From an uncultured Arthrobacter sp. (GTDB taxonomy: Bacteria; Actinomycetota; Actinomycetes; Actinomycetales; Micrococcaceae), in contig NZ_CADCTE010000067.1 of the NCBI RefSeq assembly GCF_902805515.1, positions 1 to 48,834 on the forward strand: a DNA stretch of 48,834 bases. The letters are read 5' to 3'. The notes below the pieces were generated by a model, which ran no database searches, was not told the DNA's origin, and saw only the letters and a program-made list of their open reading frames with translations. A program made the translations under genes and the position numbers. Below are positions 18,003 to 26,327 of the stretch, piece by piece (positions within the stretch are counted from its first letter, which is position 1; each line of letters starts with the position of its first letter).

Positions 18003-18410
18003 ATGGAACCGTCTGGAATCGAAGCACCTGAAGGGAATGTTCCGGACACCGGCACATCCGGTATCGTCAATGCGGTCTTCACCGGCTGGGCGAGCGGAAT
18101 CCGGGACCACCGGCCCGAGGAGGTGGCCTCCCTGTTCACCGAGGACGCCCTCTTTCAGGGCCTCGACAGGAGTCACGGCATCGGCCGTCCTGCCGTCATC
18201 GCCTACTACGACAAGCAGCCGGCCGGGCTGCAGGCCGACTTCCGGATCCTCAAGCACCGCCGGCTGTCCGTCGACGTCGTCGTGGCCTACGCCGACGTCG
18301 ACTTCTCGTTTCTTGATGGCCGGGTCATTCCGGTCCACCTGACGGTGGTGCTGCAGCGATCCGGCGGAAGCTGGCTCATCAGCCACTACCACGTCTCGAA
18401 GATCCAGTAG
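18003..18410 (+). CDS. SnoaL/NTF2-like domain protein
   Basis: A 135-residue protein with the cone-shaped SnoaL/NTF2 pattern: an N-terminal helix (IVNAVFTGWASGIRDHRPEE), then VASLFTEDALFQGL, GRPAVIAYYD, a beta-rich middle and a terminal WLISHYHVSKI strand. Members are small-molecule isomerases or hydrolases or binding proteins; no specific substrate can be named. It lies 81 bp after the SDR in the same direction and is probably in the same TetR-controlled unit. AAGGACAAG precedes the ATG. Confidence 0.8.
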   Translation: MEPSGIEAPEGNVPDTGTSGIVNAVFTGWASGIRDHRPEEVASLFTEDALFQGLDRSHGIGRPAVIAYYDKQPAGLQADFRILKHRRLSVDVVVAYADVDFSFLDGRVIPVHLTVVLQRSGGSWLISHYHVSKIQ

Positions 18411-18425
18411 GATCCGGCCCCGCCG

Positions 18426-19484
18426 TCAGTCGTACGCTCCGGCAAACGAGGCGAAGATTTCGGCGGCGGGACCCAGCCGGGCCAGGGGCGCGGACTGCCC
18501 GGCCCAGAAACTGGCGAGATCGGCCCGCCCCTTCTCCTCTGCGGCCCTGCGGAACGGCGAGGTCATCGCACCGAGGGCTGGGTACGGAATCCGGGTGTCC
18601 CACCCGGCCGCCTCCCGGGTTACCCGGTTGACCAGACCCCGGGCCAGGCGCCCGGTGAAGGCGCCGGTCAGGACCGTGCTGCGGCCTGCCGGTCCGGTGA
18701 CCGCCTCCTTGTGGACCGCAGAGGCGGCCGACTCGTCCGACACGAGGAACGCCGTTCCAACCTGCACACCCTCAGCCCCCAGTTCGTGTGCCGCCCGGAC
18801 CTGGGCGGGCGTGGCGATTCCGCCGGCGGCAACGACCGGCGTATCGACGGCCGCCGCCACCTGGGGCACCAGCGAGAACGTCCCGACCAGGGATTCCTCC
18901 GCCGGGGCAAGGAAGGCACCGCGGTGCCCGCCGGCGTCGCTGCCCGAGGCGACGATCACATCCACGCCGGCCTCCTCGAGGGCGGCCGCCTCGTCGACCG
19001 TCGTTGCCGTTCCCACCAGGCGGATTCCGGCGCGCCGCGCGCGGTCCACAGTGTCGGCCGCCGGCGCACCGAACACAAAACTGATGACCGGTGGTGCCGC
19101 GGCCAGGAGTGCGTCCAACTGGGCATCGAAATCAATCGGCGCACCCACCGACGGCTCCGGCGGGTCGATGCCCAACTCCTCGAAATACGGGGCCAGCAAC
19201 GCCGCCTGTGCCACCAGTTGGTCGACGCCGGCCGCTGATTCACCGCCCAGCGGTATCCAGAGGTTGACTGCGAAGGGCCGGGCCGTCGCGTCCTTGAGCC
19301 GGCCCACCAGCGCCGTGATCTCCTCGGGACGGAGGTGGTGGGCGCCAAAGGATCCAAGTCCGCCCGCCTCCGCGACGGTGGCGACAAGGGGTTCGGAGGA
19401 GAGGCCGCCGCCGAAGGGGCCCTGAATGATGGGGAAATTCAGGCCGAGCAGATCGGCCACCCGTGTCTGCCGCAGCAAGGTCAT
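18426..19484 (-). CDS. Nitronate monooxygenase family flavoprotein
   Basis: FMN-dependent TIM-barrel protein of 352 residues. It starts with LLGLNFPIIQGPFGGG, has the phosphate-binding GSDAGGHRGAFL segment with the catalytic-region histidine, and ends with the substrate-loop region. The family oxidises alkyl nitronates, defending against propionate 3-nitronate and similar toxins; some members are enoyl-ACP reductases (FabK), so the substrate is an inference. It is convergent with the SnoaL-like gene, 15 bp apart. A second paralogue lies at 23695. Confidence 0.9.
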   Translation of the reverse strand: MTLLRQTRVADLLGLNFPIIQGPFGGGLSSEPLVATVAEAGGLGSFGAHHLRPEEITALVGRLKDATARPFAVNLWIPLGGESAAGVDQLVAQAALLAPYFEELGIDPPEPSVGAPIDFDAQLDALLAAAPPVISFVFGAPAADTVDRARRAGIRLVGTATTVDEAAALEEAGVDVIVASGSDAGGHRGAFLAPAEESLVGTFSLVPQVAAAVDTPVVAAGGIATPAQVRAAHELGAEGVQVGTAFLVSDESAASAVHKEAVTGPAGRSTVLTGAFTGRLARGLVNRVTREAAGWDTRIPYPALGAMTSPFRRAAEEKGRADLASFWAGQSAPLARLGPAAEIFASFAGAYD

Positions 19485-19533
19485 GCTTGCAGGCCTTTCA
19501 TTTCGCGATGTTTCATTGTTTGCCTTCCCATCC

Positions 19534-19563
19534 TTGACATGATATTAGGCGCTCACCTATAAC
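19534..19563 (+). promoter_or_regulatory. Strong sigma-70-type promoter of the MBL gene
   Basis: A perfect TTGACA (19534-19539), an 18-bp spacer and TATAAC (19558-19563). It is the closest match to the consensus I found in the window and points to the MBL-fold gene 45 bp downstream. It lies in the divergent gap with the nitronate monooxygenase. Confidence 0.8.
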
Positions 19564-19607
19564 TGAAGCGCCATAGTAGACCGAACATCTAGAAAGGCGT
19601 TCCCCTC

Positions 19608-20603
19608 ATGTCTGCAGACCCGGAAGCCCCCTGGAATCCGTTCAGTTTTACCGAGGCCGCAGCGTCGCTGCGGTTGGTCCCCACCGCACCCGTTCCCGAG
19701 ATTGCCCGCGGGCCGAAGGTTCCGGATGAGGGATACTACGTCGAGGAGCTCGCCGACGGGATGTTCCTGTTGAGTGACGGCTCCTATCAGATGATGTTCG
19801 TCGTCACCGATGACGGAGTCATTGCCGTTGATGCTCCGCCGACCCTGGGTCATAACATTCTTCGGGCGATCAAGGGCGTCACGTCAAAGCCCATCACCCA
19901 GATTGTCTACAGCCACCAGCACGCCGACCATGTCGGGGCGATGTCGCTCTACCCCCAGGATGTTCCCCGGTATGCCCAGCGGATCACTGCGGAGCGCCTG
20001 CGGAGGCTGGGGGATCCGAACCGGCCCCTTCCCACGGTCGAGTTCGACGACGGCTACACCCTGCAGTCGGGGGATCACACCCTGCAGCTCGACTACAAGG
20101 GTCCAAACCATGCCGAGGGGAACATTTTCATCCACGAGCCCAAGCGTCAGGTGCTGATGCTCGTCGATATCATCTTCCCGGGGTGGGTTCCCTTCTCGAA
20201 CCTTGCCGTGTCCGCCAATATCCCGGGGTATGTCACCGCCGTGGACCAGGCCCTTGGCTACTCCTTCGAGAAGCTGGTCGCCGGACACGTGACCCGTTCC
20301 GGCACCCGCAAGGACGTCGAGGTGCAGGCCGAGTACCTGAGGGACCTGCACAATACGACGGAGGCGGCGCTGTCCTCGGTCGATCTGGGCGAGATTATGG
20401 CCCCGGTTGATATGTCGAACGCCTGGGCGGTTTTCCGGGCCTACCTCGACGCGGTCGCGGCGAAGTCCGCCGACGAGCTGATTCCGCGCTGGGTGGACCG
20501 GTTGGGCGGAGCGGACGTTTTCACCCTGCCCAACGCCTGGGCCATGATGGAGGCCCTGCGCCTCGACTACGGAAGCCTCGGCCCGTTCGGTATCGCGGAC
20601 TAG
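19608..20603 (+). CDS. MBL-fold metallo-hydrolase
   Basis: A 331-residue metallo-beta-lactamase-fold protein. The zinc motif is YSHQHADHVGAM (HxHxDH), preceded by VIAVDAPPTLG and followed by the further ligands in GPNHAEGN and LMLVDIIFPGW, and AGHVTRSGT. The C-terminal 90 residues form a helical extension. This subclass includes hydrolases of unknown substrate, often annotated as hydroxyacylglutathione-hydrolase-like. GAAAGGCG lies ahead of the ATG. Its strong private promoter and its position between nitronate monooxygenase and VOC genes suggest a detoxification role, which is inference. Confidence 0.9.
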   Translation: MSADPEAPWNPFSFTEAAASLRLVPTAPVPEIARGPKVPDEGYYVEELADGMFLLSDGSYQMMFVVTDDGVIAVDAPPTLGHNILRAIKGVTSKPITQIVYSHQHADHVGAMSLYPQDVPRYAQRITAERLRRLGDPNRPLPTVEFDDGYTLQSGDHTLQLDYKGPNHAEGNIFIHEPKRQVLMLVDIIFPGWVPFSNLAVSANIPGYVTAVDQALGYSFEKLVAGHVTRSGTRKDVEVQAEYLRDLHNTTEAALSSVDLGEIMAPVDMSNAWAVFRAYLDAVAAKSADELIPRWVDRLGGADVFTLPNAWAMMEALRLDYGSLGPFGIAD

Positions 20604-20869
20604 GAGTGCGTCCTCCCGCGCTGCGGCCGTAGGCGCCGGCCGGCCCTCCCGGGCGGGCCGGCCCGTCCCGGCGCGGGAGTCTTCCGTGTGTTCAACAGCA
20701 GTCCCTTCGGGCCGCCGCCGCTGCCGGACGCCCGCTGTTCCACCCTGCGGATTTCTGCCCACTCCTGTTCGACGTCCCGTCCCGGCGGCTGCGGAACAAC
20801 CGTCGGAAGGGGTCCGGCCGCAGGGGAATTATTCTCTTCGCCTTTGAGTTGATACGCATACACGATCAA

Positions 20870-20890
20870 CTACTCCTAATGTAGGAGTAG
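20870..20890. promoter_or_regulatory. Perfect 21-bp palindrome, operator-like
   Basis: CTACTCCTA and its exact complement TAGGAGTAG separated by ATG, within the AT-richer part of the MBL-VOC gap. The 9-bp arms with a 3-bp centre are typical of a dimeric repressor site. No regulator gene is adjacent. Read on either strand it also presents an AGGAG, so a role as an RNA hairpin is possible. Confidence 0.45.
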
Positions 20891-21051
20891 GAAAAAATCC
20901 TCCGGATGGGCAGCTCCCAGGCCCACCGTCGAGCAATACGAAATTCAATAGCCGGCCGTAATTGTTCTGCCGGCCCTCTGCGGAATAAGACTGACCATTT
21001 CCGCATTTCCGAGAGCCGGGATAGTGCAGGGGAGCCCGGCGCGGCGGTTCC

Positions 21052-21103
21052 AACCACCACCACTAACCACCACCACTAACCACCACCACTAACCACAACC
21101 ACT
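21052..21103. repeat. 13-bp tandem repeat, 4 copies
   Basis: AACCACCACCACT three times, then a fourth copy with one change, ending 19 bp before the VOC start codon. The array separates two parts (GCGGCGGTTCCAACC and AGAGGATCGT) that recur side by side upstream of the next gene. Confidence 0.95.
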
Positions 21104-21122
21104 AACCAGGAAGAGGATCGTC

Positions 21123-21569
21123 ATGGAATTCAAACTTGAGGTAGTAGCCGTTCCCGTCACGGACGTGGACCGGGCCAAGGCCTTCTACGACTCACTGGGT
21201 TGGCGCTTCGACGCCGACTTCACCGTTGACGAGGACCTCCGGGTCGTCCAGTTCACCCCTCCGGGCTCGGGTGCCTCGATCATGATCGGCAAGGGCATCA
21301 CCGCCGGCGCCCCCGGCTCCCTGCAGGGCCTGTACCTGATCGTCGATGACATCATCGCCGCCCGCGAGGACATCGCCGCCCGCGGCATCGAGATCTCCGA
21401 GGTCTGGCACGACGCCAAGGGCATCTGGCACCACGAAGGGGAGAAGGACCGCGTCGCCGGACCCGACCCCGAGCGCAAGACCTACGCCTCCTACGCCTCC
21501 TTCACCGACCCCGACGGCAACGGCTGGTTCCTCCAGGAGATCACCACCCGCCTGCCCGGCCGCATCTAA
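21123..21569 (+). CDS. VOC (glyoxalase/bleomycin resistance) superfamily protein
   Basis: A 148-residue protein with the paired beta-alpha-beta-beta-beta modules of the VOC fold: VVAVPVTDVDRAKAFYDSLGW at the start, VVQFTPPGSG, LYLIVDDI, and the terminal YASFTDPDGNGWFLQEI. The FTDPDGN-x-W/F signature is typical of metal-binding members, which include glyoxalases, dioxygenases and drug-binding proteins; the activity here is unknown. The ATG at 21123 follows AGGAAGAGGATCGTC. A hairpin just downstream suggests a single-gene transcript or partial read-through into the flavoprotein gene. Confidence 0.9.
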   Translation: MEFKLEVVAVPVTDVDRAKAFYDSLGWRFDADFTVDEDLRVVQFTPPGSGASIMIGKGITAGAPGSLQGLYLIVDDIIAAREDIAARGIEISEVWHDAKGIWHHEGEKDRVAGPDPERKTYASYASFTDPDGNGWFLQEITTRLPGRI

Positions 21570-21585
21570 GTCCGGCCAATAGACC

Positions 21586-21621
21586 CCGCCGCGGCGTCCG
21601 GATCACCGGGCGCCGCGGCGG
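21586..21621 (+). terminator. Hairpin after the VOC gene
   Basis: CCGCCGCGGCG (21586-21596) pairs with CGCCGCGGCGG (21611-21621) over a 14-nt loop, 16 bp after the VOC stop. There is no T-tract. Confidence 0.55.
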
Positions 21622-21725
21622 TTCCAACCCAGAGGATCGTGCCGGTGGAGCAACACCGGAACGTAGAAGACATCCACGCAGAAGAGATTCAAGGCAGAAC
21701 CGAAATTTTGAGGGAAGACACGACA

Positions 21726-23162
21726 ATGGAAAAGACTGAGTACGACCTGATCGTTCTGGGCGGAGGTGCAGTTGGCGAGAATGTGGCCGACCGTGCCGTC
21801 CAGGGCGGATTGACCGCAGTGGTCGTTGAGGCCGAGCTGGTCGGAGGCGAGTGCTCGTATTGGGCGTGCATGCCCTCGAAGGCGCTGCTGCGCTCAGCTC
21901 AGGTGCTGCGCGCGGCTCGGCACATGCCCGGCGCAGCGGAGGCGGTCACCGGCGAGCTGAACGTTGACGCGGTGCTGGCCCGGCGGAATGCCTTCACCAG
22001 CAACTGGGACGACGCCGGCCAGGTGGGCTGGCTCGAGGGCGCCGGAATCGACCTGGTGCGCGGCCATGGACGGATCAGCGGCACCAGGGAGGTCACTGTG
22101 ACCGCCGCTGACGGTACCGTCACCGTGCTCACCGCACGCCATGCGGTGGCCGTGACCACCGGCTCCGACGCCGTGATTCCTCCGATCGAAGGCCTCGCCG
22201 AGGCCCGCCCCTGGACGTCCCGGGAGGCGACGAGCATCAAGTCCGTGCCCGAAAGCCTTGCCATCATCGGCGGCGGTGTCGTGGCAACGGAGATGGCCAC
22301 CGCCTTCGCCGGCTTTGGCACGAAGGTCACCCTGATCGCCCGCAGCGGCCTGCTCACCGAGATGGAGCCCTTCGCGGGTGAAATGGTCGGCGCATCCCTG
22401 CGCGAGCTGGGTGCCACGGTGCTCACCGACACCAAGACCACGAAGGTTACGCGGGACGGGGATACCGTCACCATCGAAACCGCCGACGGCGGCACGATCA
22501 CCGCCGGAGAGGTCATTGTGGCCACCGGGCGCAGCCCGCGCAGCTCCGACATCGGTCTGGAGACGGTGGGACTCGCTGCCGGTGCCTGGCTGGAAACGGA
22601 TGACACGATGCAGGTTCCCGGCTATGACTGGCTCTACGCAGCCGGCGATGTGACCGGGCGGGTGCTGCTCACCCACCAGGGCAAGTACCAGGCGCGCGCG
22701 GCAGGTGACGTGATTGCGGCCCGGGCCACCGGTGCCGTAATCTCGGACGGCCCGTGGGGCACCCATGTGGCTACCGCCGATCACGAGGCGGTTCCGCAGG
22801 TGACCTTCACCGACCCCGAGGTCGCCTCGGTGGGCCTGACCGCTGCGGCCGCACGCCGCGCCGGTTATGAGATCCGGGTTGTGGATTACGAGCTCGGCTG
22901 GACTGCCGGCGCCTCGGTCCACGCCGATGGGTACACCGGCAAGGCCCGCATGATCGTCGATGAGAAGCGCAAGGTCGTCCTTGGGGTGACCTTCGTGGGA
23001 CCCGACGTCGCGGAGCTGGTCCAGGCCGCGACCATGATCATCGTCGGCGAGGTCCCCCTTGACCGTCTCTGGCACGCTGTGCCCGCGTACCCGACGATCA
23101 GTGAGATCTGGCTGCGCCTGCTCGAAACCTACGGCCGTCCCCAGCCGGTCTCGGCCAAGTAA
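21726..23162 (+). CDS. FAD-dependent disulfide-reductase-like oxidoreductase
   Basis: A 478-residue member of the class I pyridine nucleotide-disulfide oxidoreductases (lipoamide dehydrogenase/mercuric reductase relatives). FAD loop [14 protein letters not shown], redox-active pair in [14 protein letters not shown] (Cys-x4-Cys), NAD(P) loop [13 protein letters not shown], second FAD motif [10 protein letters not shown], and a C-terminal dimer domain. The usual His in the HPT-x-x-E base motif is Tyr here (AYPTISE), so it may not reduce standard disulfides. ATG at 21726 is preceded by GAGGGAAG; an upstream in-frame start at 21639 adds unconserved sequence. Confidence 0.9.
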   Translation: MEKTEYDLIVLGGGAVGENVADRAVQGGLTAVVVEAELVGGECSYWACMPSKALLRSAQVLRAARHMPGAAEAVTGELNVDAVLARRNAFTSNWDDAGQVGWLEGAGIDLVRGHGRISGTREVTVTAADGTVTVLTARHAVAVTTGSDAVIPPIEGLAEARPWTSREATSIKSVPESLAIIGGGVVATEMATAFAGFGTKVTLIARSGLLTEMEPFAGEMVGASLRELGATVLTDTKTTKVTRDGDTVTIETADGGTITAGEVIVATGRSPRSSDIGLETVGLAAGAWLETDDTMQVPGYDWLYAAGDVTGRVLLTHQGKYQARAAGDVIAARATGAVISDGPWGTHVATADHEAVPQVTFTDPEVASVGLTAAAARRAGYEIRVVDYELGWTAGASVHADGYTGKARMIVDEKRKVVLGVTFVGPDVAELVQAATMIIVGEVPLDRLWHAVPAYPTISEIWLRLLETYGRPQPVSAK

Positions 23163-23186
23163 CCGGCCCCGCCGGTTACCGCAGCT

Positions 23187-23224
23187 CCGTCAGGGGCGGC
23201 CCCCGTCCGGGCCGCCCCTGACGG
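23187..23224 (+). terminator. 16-bp hairpin terminator after the flavoprotein gene
   Basis: CCGTCAGGGGCGGCCC pairs perfectly with its complement around CCGTCC, 24 bp after the stop codon. T-less but extremely stable. Confidence 0.75.
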
Positions 23225-23239
23225 CACACGCACACCGAC

Positions 23240-23312
23240 CGCCCGCAGAGGGCGAACCATCACCCGCCCGCAGAGGGCGAACCACCACCCGCCCGCAGAG
23301 GGCGAACCACCC
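23240..23312. repeat. 25-bp tandem repeat, 3 copies
   Basis: Three copies of a 25-bp unit CGCCCGCAGAGGGCGAACCA followed by about five variable bases, the third incomplete. Each unit contains the inverted repeat CGCCC-GCAGA-GGGCG. The array ends about 32 bp before the DUF3040 start and could be regulatory or an RNA hairpin cluster. Confidence 0.9.
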
Positions 23313-23344
23313 GGCGCCTGCGCCGGACAGTCAAGGAGATCCCG

Positions 23345-23653
23345 ATGGCGCTTTCGGACCGCGAGCAGCAACTGTTCGACCAGCTGGAAAAACAGCTGAG
23401 TGACGATGACCCCCGGCTCGCCGCCGCGCTCGCTCCGGCCGCGGCTCCCACCGTGTCCACCCGCCGCATCGTTCTGGGCATACTCATTGACGTCGCAGGG
23501 TTCATCCTGGTCTTCATCGGGGTGATGCTTTCGGGCCTCGCCGCCAGCATCTCTGTCGGCGTCTTCGGCTTCGCCGTCATGGTCGTGGGCCTGTATGTTG
23601 CGCTGAGCGCGGCGGAACCACGGCCAAGCGGCAGCCAGTGGCTGCTTGACTGA
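23345..23653 (+). CDS. DUF3040 small membrane protein
   Basis: A 102-residue protein of the actinobacterial DUF3040 family. The N-terminus MALSDREQQLFDQLEKQLSD is the family signature, followed by a short soluble part (DDPRLAAAL) and two adjacent membrane helices at about residues 40-62 and 64-88. Function is unknown. CAAGGAGAT sits 5 bp ahead of the ATG. The gene is preceded by a triple 25-bp repeat and is convergent with the nitronate monooxygenase paralogue. Confidence 0.88.
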   Translation: MALSDREQQLFDQLEKQLSDDDPRLAAALAPAAAPTVSTRRIVLGILIDVAGFILVFIGVMLSGLAASISVGVFGFAVMVVGLYVALSAAEPRPSGSQWLLD

Positions 23654-23694
23654 CTTCCACCGGCCTCCGGGCCGCAGGCCGGTGCCGGCCCGGC

Positions 23695-24732
23695 TCAGGT
23701 GCTGAGCCGGTCCACGATAGACGCCGCGGAGCCGGCAACGCAGCGGTTGAAGCCGGTGCCGGCCCACAGGTTGATGCGGTGGGGGTCGTTCGCCGCCGCC
23801 GCGGCCGCCCGCAGCGGACTCGTCAGGTGATGGATTTCGGGATACCCGAAGGGCGCCACCGGGTCGTACCGCTTCATGAAGTCATTGGAAAGGCCCCGGG
23901 CATACCGGCCCGAGAAGGCCCTTGTCACCGCGGTGGCTTGAAACGCGGGTGAGGCCAGCGCCGCCCGGTGCGCCGCCCGCGTTCCCGCTTCCTCGGCCCG
24001 CAGGAAGGCGGTGCCGGCCTGCACGGCCACGGCACCCCGGAACAGGGCCTCCTGAACATCGGCCCGGGTGGCGATCCCGCCCGCGGCGATCAGGGGGATT
24101 CCCAACCCGGCCAGGTCCTCCAGGAGCGCGTACAGGGGCGTTGGATCGCCCGGCGCGGTGGCGTCGAAGGTTCCGCGGTGGCCGCCGGCTTCGGGCCCCT
24201 GAACGGAAAGGGAATCCGCCCCTGCCGCTGCGGCCTTCTCCGCTTCGGGCCGTGAGGTGACGGTGACCGTTACGGCCACTCCGCGGTCTCGGAGTGCTTC
24301 GATGATGCCGGGCTCCGGCACGTCGAAGGTGAAGGACGCCACGGCCGGGGCGAGCTCGAGGAGGACGCCGATCTTGTTCTCCCAGTCATCGTCGTCGTAT
24401 CGCGGCTCGCCCGGGTCCACCCCGAGGTGTTCCGCTTCGGGGGCGAGGGCCTGCGCGTACTCGGCCAGCTGGTCGGGACGGGCGGCCGAGGGCTGGGGGA
24501 CGAAGAGATTGACGCCGAACGGGGCGTCGGTCGCTTCCCTCACCGCGGCGATCTCGGCGCGCAGGGCACCGGCCGTCTTGTAACCCGCGGCGAGGAATCC
24601 AAGTCCACCGGCTCCGCTCACCGCGGCGGCCAGCCGCGGCGTGGACGGGCCGCCGGCCATGGGCGCCTGAATCACCGGCCGGGGAATGCGCGTGATAGCA
24701 AAACGGTTAGCTCTATACGTGGAGGCGTTCAC
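23695..24732 (-). CDS. Nitronate monooxygenase family flavoprotein, second paralogue
   Basis: FMN TIM-barrel protein of 345 residues related to the one at 18426. It has RIPRPVIQAPMAGGPSTPRL at the start, GVNLFVPQ, SLSVQGPEAGGHRGTFDA and PLIAAGGIATRADV, the class signature. The predicted role is oxidation of alkyl nitronates. GTG at 24732 with AAAGGGGCC upstream was chosen; the earlier in-frame start at 24819 adds sequence that is not part of the barrel. The gene is divergent from an MFS exporter, a frequent pairing in detoxification loci. Confidence 0.9.
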   Translation of the reverse strand: MNASTYRANRFAITRIPRPVIQAPMAGGPSTPRLAAAVSGAGGLGFLAAGYKTAGALRAEIAAVREATDAPFGVNLFVPQPSAARPDQLAEYAQALAPEAEHLGVDPGEPRYDDDDWENKIGVLLELAPAVASFTFDVPEPGIIEALRDRGVAVTVTVTSRPEAEKAAAAGADSLSVQGPEAGGHRGTFDATAPGDPTPLYALLEDLAGLGIPLIAAGGIATRADVQEALFRGAVAVQAGTAFLRAEEAGTRAAHRAALASPAFQATAVTRAFSGRYARGLSNDFMKRYDPVAPFGYPEIHHLTSPLRAAAAAANDPHRINLWAGTGFNRCVAGSAASIVDRLST

Positions 24733-24940
24733 AGTGCCGGCCCCTTTCGTGCGGAAGTGCGGTGGTTGGACGGCGGAGCCCGCAGACGCGGACCCTCCGG
24801 TTCGCTTCCAGTAATTCACATCTCGTCAAAGTCGACCGCACGTCCAGCTTTTCAGGCCGGGGTCCGTCGACCACGAGCTGCAGGGCCGGCGGGCGGCGGC
24901 CAACAAACCTCGCGGTCAGCCGCGCCACCAGGAGACTCAC

Positions 24941-26179
24941 TTGTCCACCACCCAATCACCCATCGACAGCTCAGCACCTGCTGCTCGTTCCCGCTTCACC
25001 CTTCCCGCCCCGGTAGCCTTCGTGGGAAGCGCGATCGCCTTCACCAGTCTGTACCTTGCGGCGGGAGCGCCGACACCCCTGCTGCCGCTCTACCAGGAGC
25101 AATGGAACTTCCCGGCGGTCGTCCTGACGGCGGCGTTCGCCGCCTACGCCGGAGGTTTCCTCGCGGCCCTCCTGACCGTCGGCTCCCTCTCCGACCACAT
25201 CGGCCGCAGGCCCGTGCTCATCGGAGCTCTCCTGGTGCAGCTCGTCTCGACCATAATGTTCGTTCTCGCGCCCGACGCCGGCTGGGTGATCGCTGCGCGC
25301 GTTGTCCAGGGCATCGCCACGGGCGCCGCGACCAGCGCCTTCTCGGCCTCGCTCGCCGAGCTCGCCCCGATCAAGCACAAGAAACTCGGTTCCATCCTTG
25401 GCAGTGTCGGCGTGACCGGCGGCCTCGCCCTGGGCGCCTTGCTTGCCGGGTTCGCCATCGAGTTCACCCCTTTCCCGAACGGCCTGATCTTTACGGTCCT
25501 CGCCGTCATCGCGGTTCTGGGGATCGTCGTCGTCGCCCTGACCGCAGAGAGTGCGACGCGCCGCCCCGGAGCGTGGCGTTCCCTGATCCCGCGCGCGGCC
25601 ATCGCTGCCGCTGCCCGGAAGGAATTCGCCGCCGCCGCCCCCGTCATCGCCGCGACCTGGATGCTCGCCGGGCTCTCCCTCGGGCTCGCGCCGACGCTCG
25701 TGCGGAACGTCTTCGAGGTTGACAGCGCACTGCTCAACGGCCTGGTCGGCTTCGTTGCAGCGGGCGCCTCGGCGGTCTCGGGCATCGTGTTCTCCCGCCT
25801 GGCCCCGCGCGCCGGAATAAAGCTCGGGATCTACGCCTCGGCCGTCGCTGCCATCGGCAACGTAACGAGCGTGCTCACCGGGACCCTCGTTCTGATGGTC
25901 GTCAGCTTCGTGATCGGGGGTATCGGCTTCGGCAGCGCCTTCTCGGCTTCCCTGCGTCTCATCGTGCCGCTGACCGACCCGCAGCACCGCGCGGGAACCA
26001 TCGCGTCCGTCTTCGTCGTCGCCTACATCGCCTTCGGCCTGCCGGTCGTCCTCGTCGGCCTGCTCGCCGCGCCCCTGGGTCTGCCGACGACGGTAGTCGG
26101 ATACGGAGCCGTGATCCTGCTCCTCGGGCTGATCGGCCTGATCGCCCAGTTCCGCGTCACCCGCAGCGCCAGGGCCTAG
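24941..26179 (+). CDS. MFS transporter
   Basis: A 412-residue major facilitator with 12 predicted helices and the motif-A-like loop VGSLSDHIGRRPVLIGALL between helices 2 and 3. No large extramembrane domain. It resembles drug/multidrug exporters; the cargo cannot be read from sequence. Start is TTG at 24941 with GGAG at 7 bp. It is divergent from the nitronate monooxygenase with a 208-bp control gap, so the two may share regulation. Confidence 0.9.
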   Translation: MSTTQSPIDSSAPAARSRFTLPAPVAFVGSAIAFTSLYLAAGAPTPLLPLYQEQWNFPAVVLTAAFAAYAGGFLAALLTVGSLSDHIGRRPVLIGALLVQLVSTIMFVLAPDAGWVIAARVVQGIATGAATSAFSASLAELAPIKHKKLGSILGSVGVTGGLALGALLAGFAIEFTPFPNGLIFTVLAVIAVLGIVVVALTAESATRRPGAWRSLIPRAAIAAAARKEFAAAAPVIAATWMLAGLSLGLAPTLVRNVFEVDSALLNGLVGFVAAGASAVSGIVFSRLAPRAGIKLGIYASAVAAIGNVTSVLTGTLVLMVVSFVIGGIGFGSAFSASLRLIVPLTDPQHRAGTIASVFVVAYIAFGLPVVLVGLLAAPLGLPTTVVGYGAVILLLGLIGLIAQFRVTRSARA

Positions 26180-26257
26180 CTTCGGCCCGCCCGTAACTGG
26201 CTCCTGCCGGGACGCATTGGCCGCCCCGCCCATCTCGGGCAGGAGCTCAACGCGCTC

Positions 26258-26295
26258 AGAACGCGCCATCCGGTACCAGCCGGGTGGCGCGTTCT
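26258..26295. terminator. Bidirectional hairpin between MFS and redoxin genes
   Basis: AGAACGCGCCATCCGG pairs with CCGGGTGGCGCGTTCT (one wobble) around TACCAG, in the gap between two convergent genes. No strong T-tract on either side. Confidence 0.7.
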
Positions 26296-26327
26296 GCATG
26301 TGCCGGGTGTTGCATCTGCCGGGTCCC

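Larger units (their letters stand above)
20604..21122. other. 519-bp intergenic stretch with palindrome, hairpin and repeats
   Basis: No convincing gene. From left to right: a T-less hairpin at 20638-20663 (9-bp arms GGCCGGCCC) that probably ends the MBL transcript; a noticeably AT-richer part at about 20825-21010; a perfect 21-bp palindrome at 20870-20890; and a 13-bp tandem repeat at 21052-21103 just before the VOC gene. A minus-strand open frame of 89 codons starting TTG at 20869 has an AGGAG near it, but its composition is not gene-like downstream and I do not call it. Confidence 0.6.

Noticed and set aside
20600..20869. 89-codon minus-strand frame with TTG start and AGGAG
   Set aside because: Overlaps the palindrome and terminator hairpin, ends inside the MBL gene, and has no recognisable domain; kept as part of the intergenic description.
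21052..21103. His/Pro-rich coding repeat
   Set aside because: No start codon or ribosome-binding site in a frame that would read the repeats as protein before the VOC gene.
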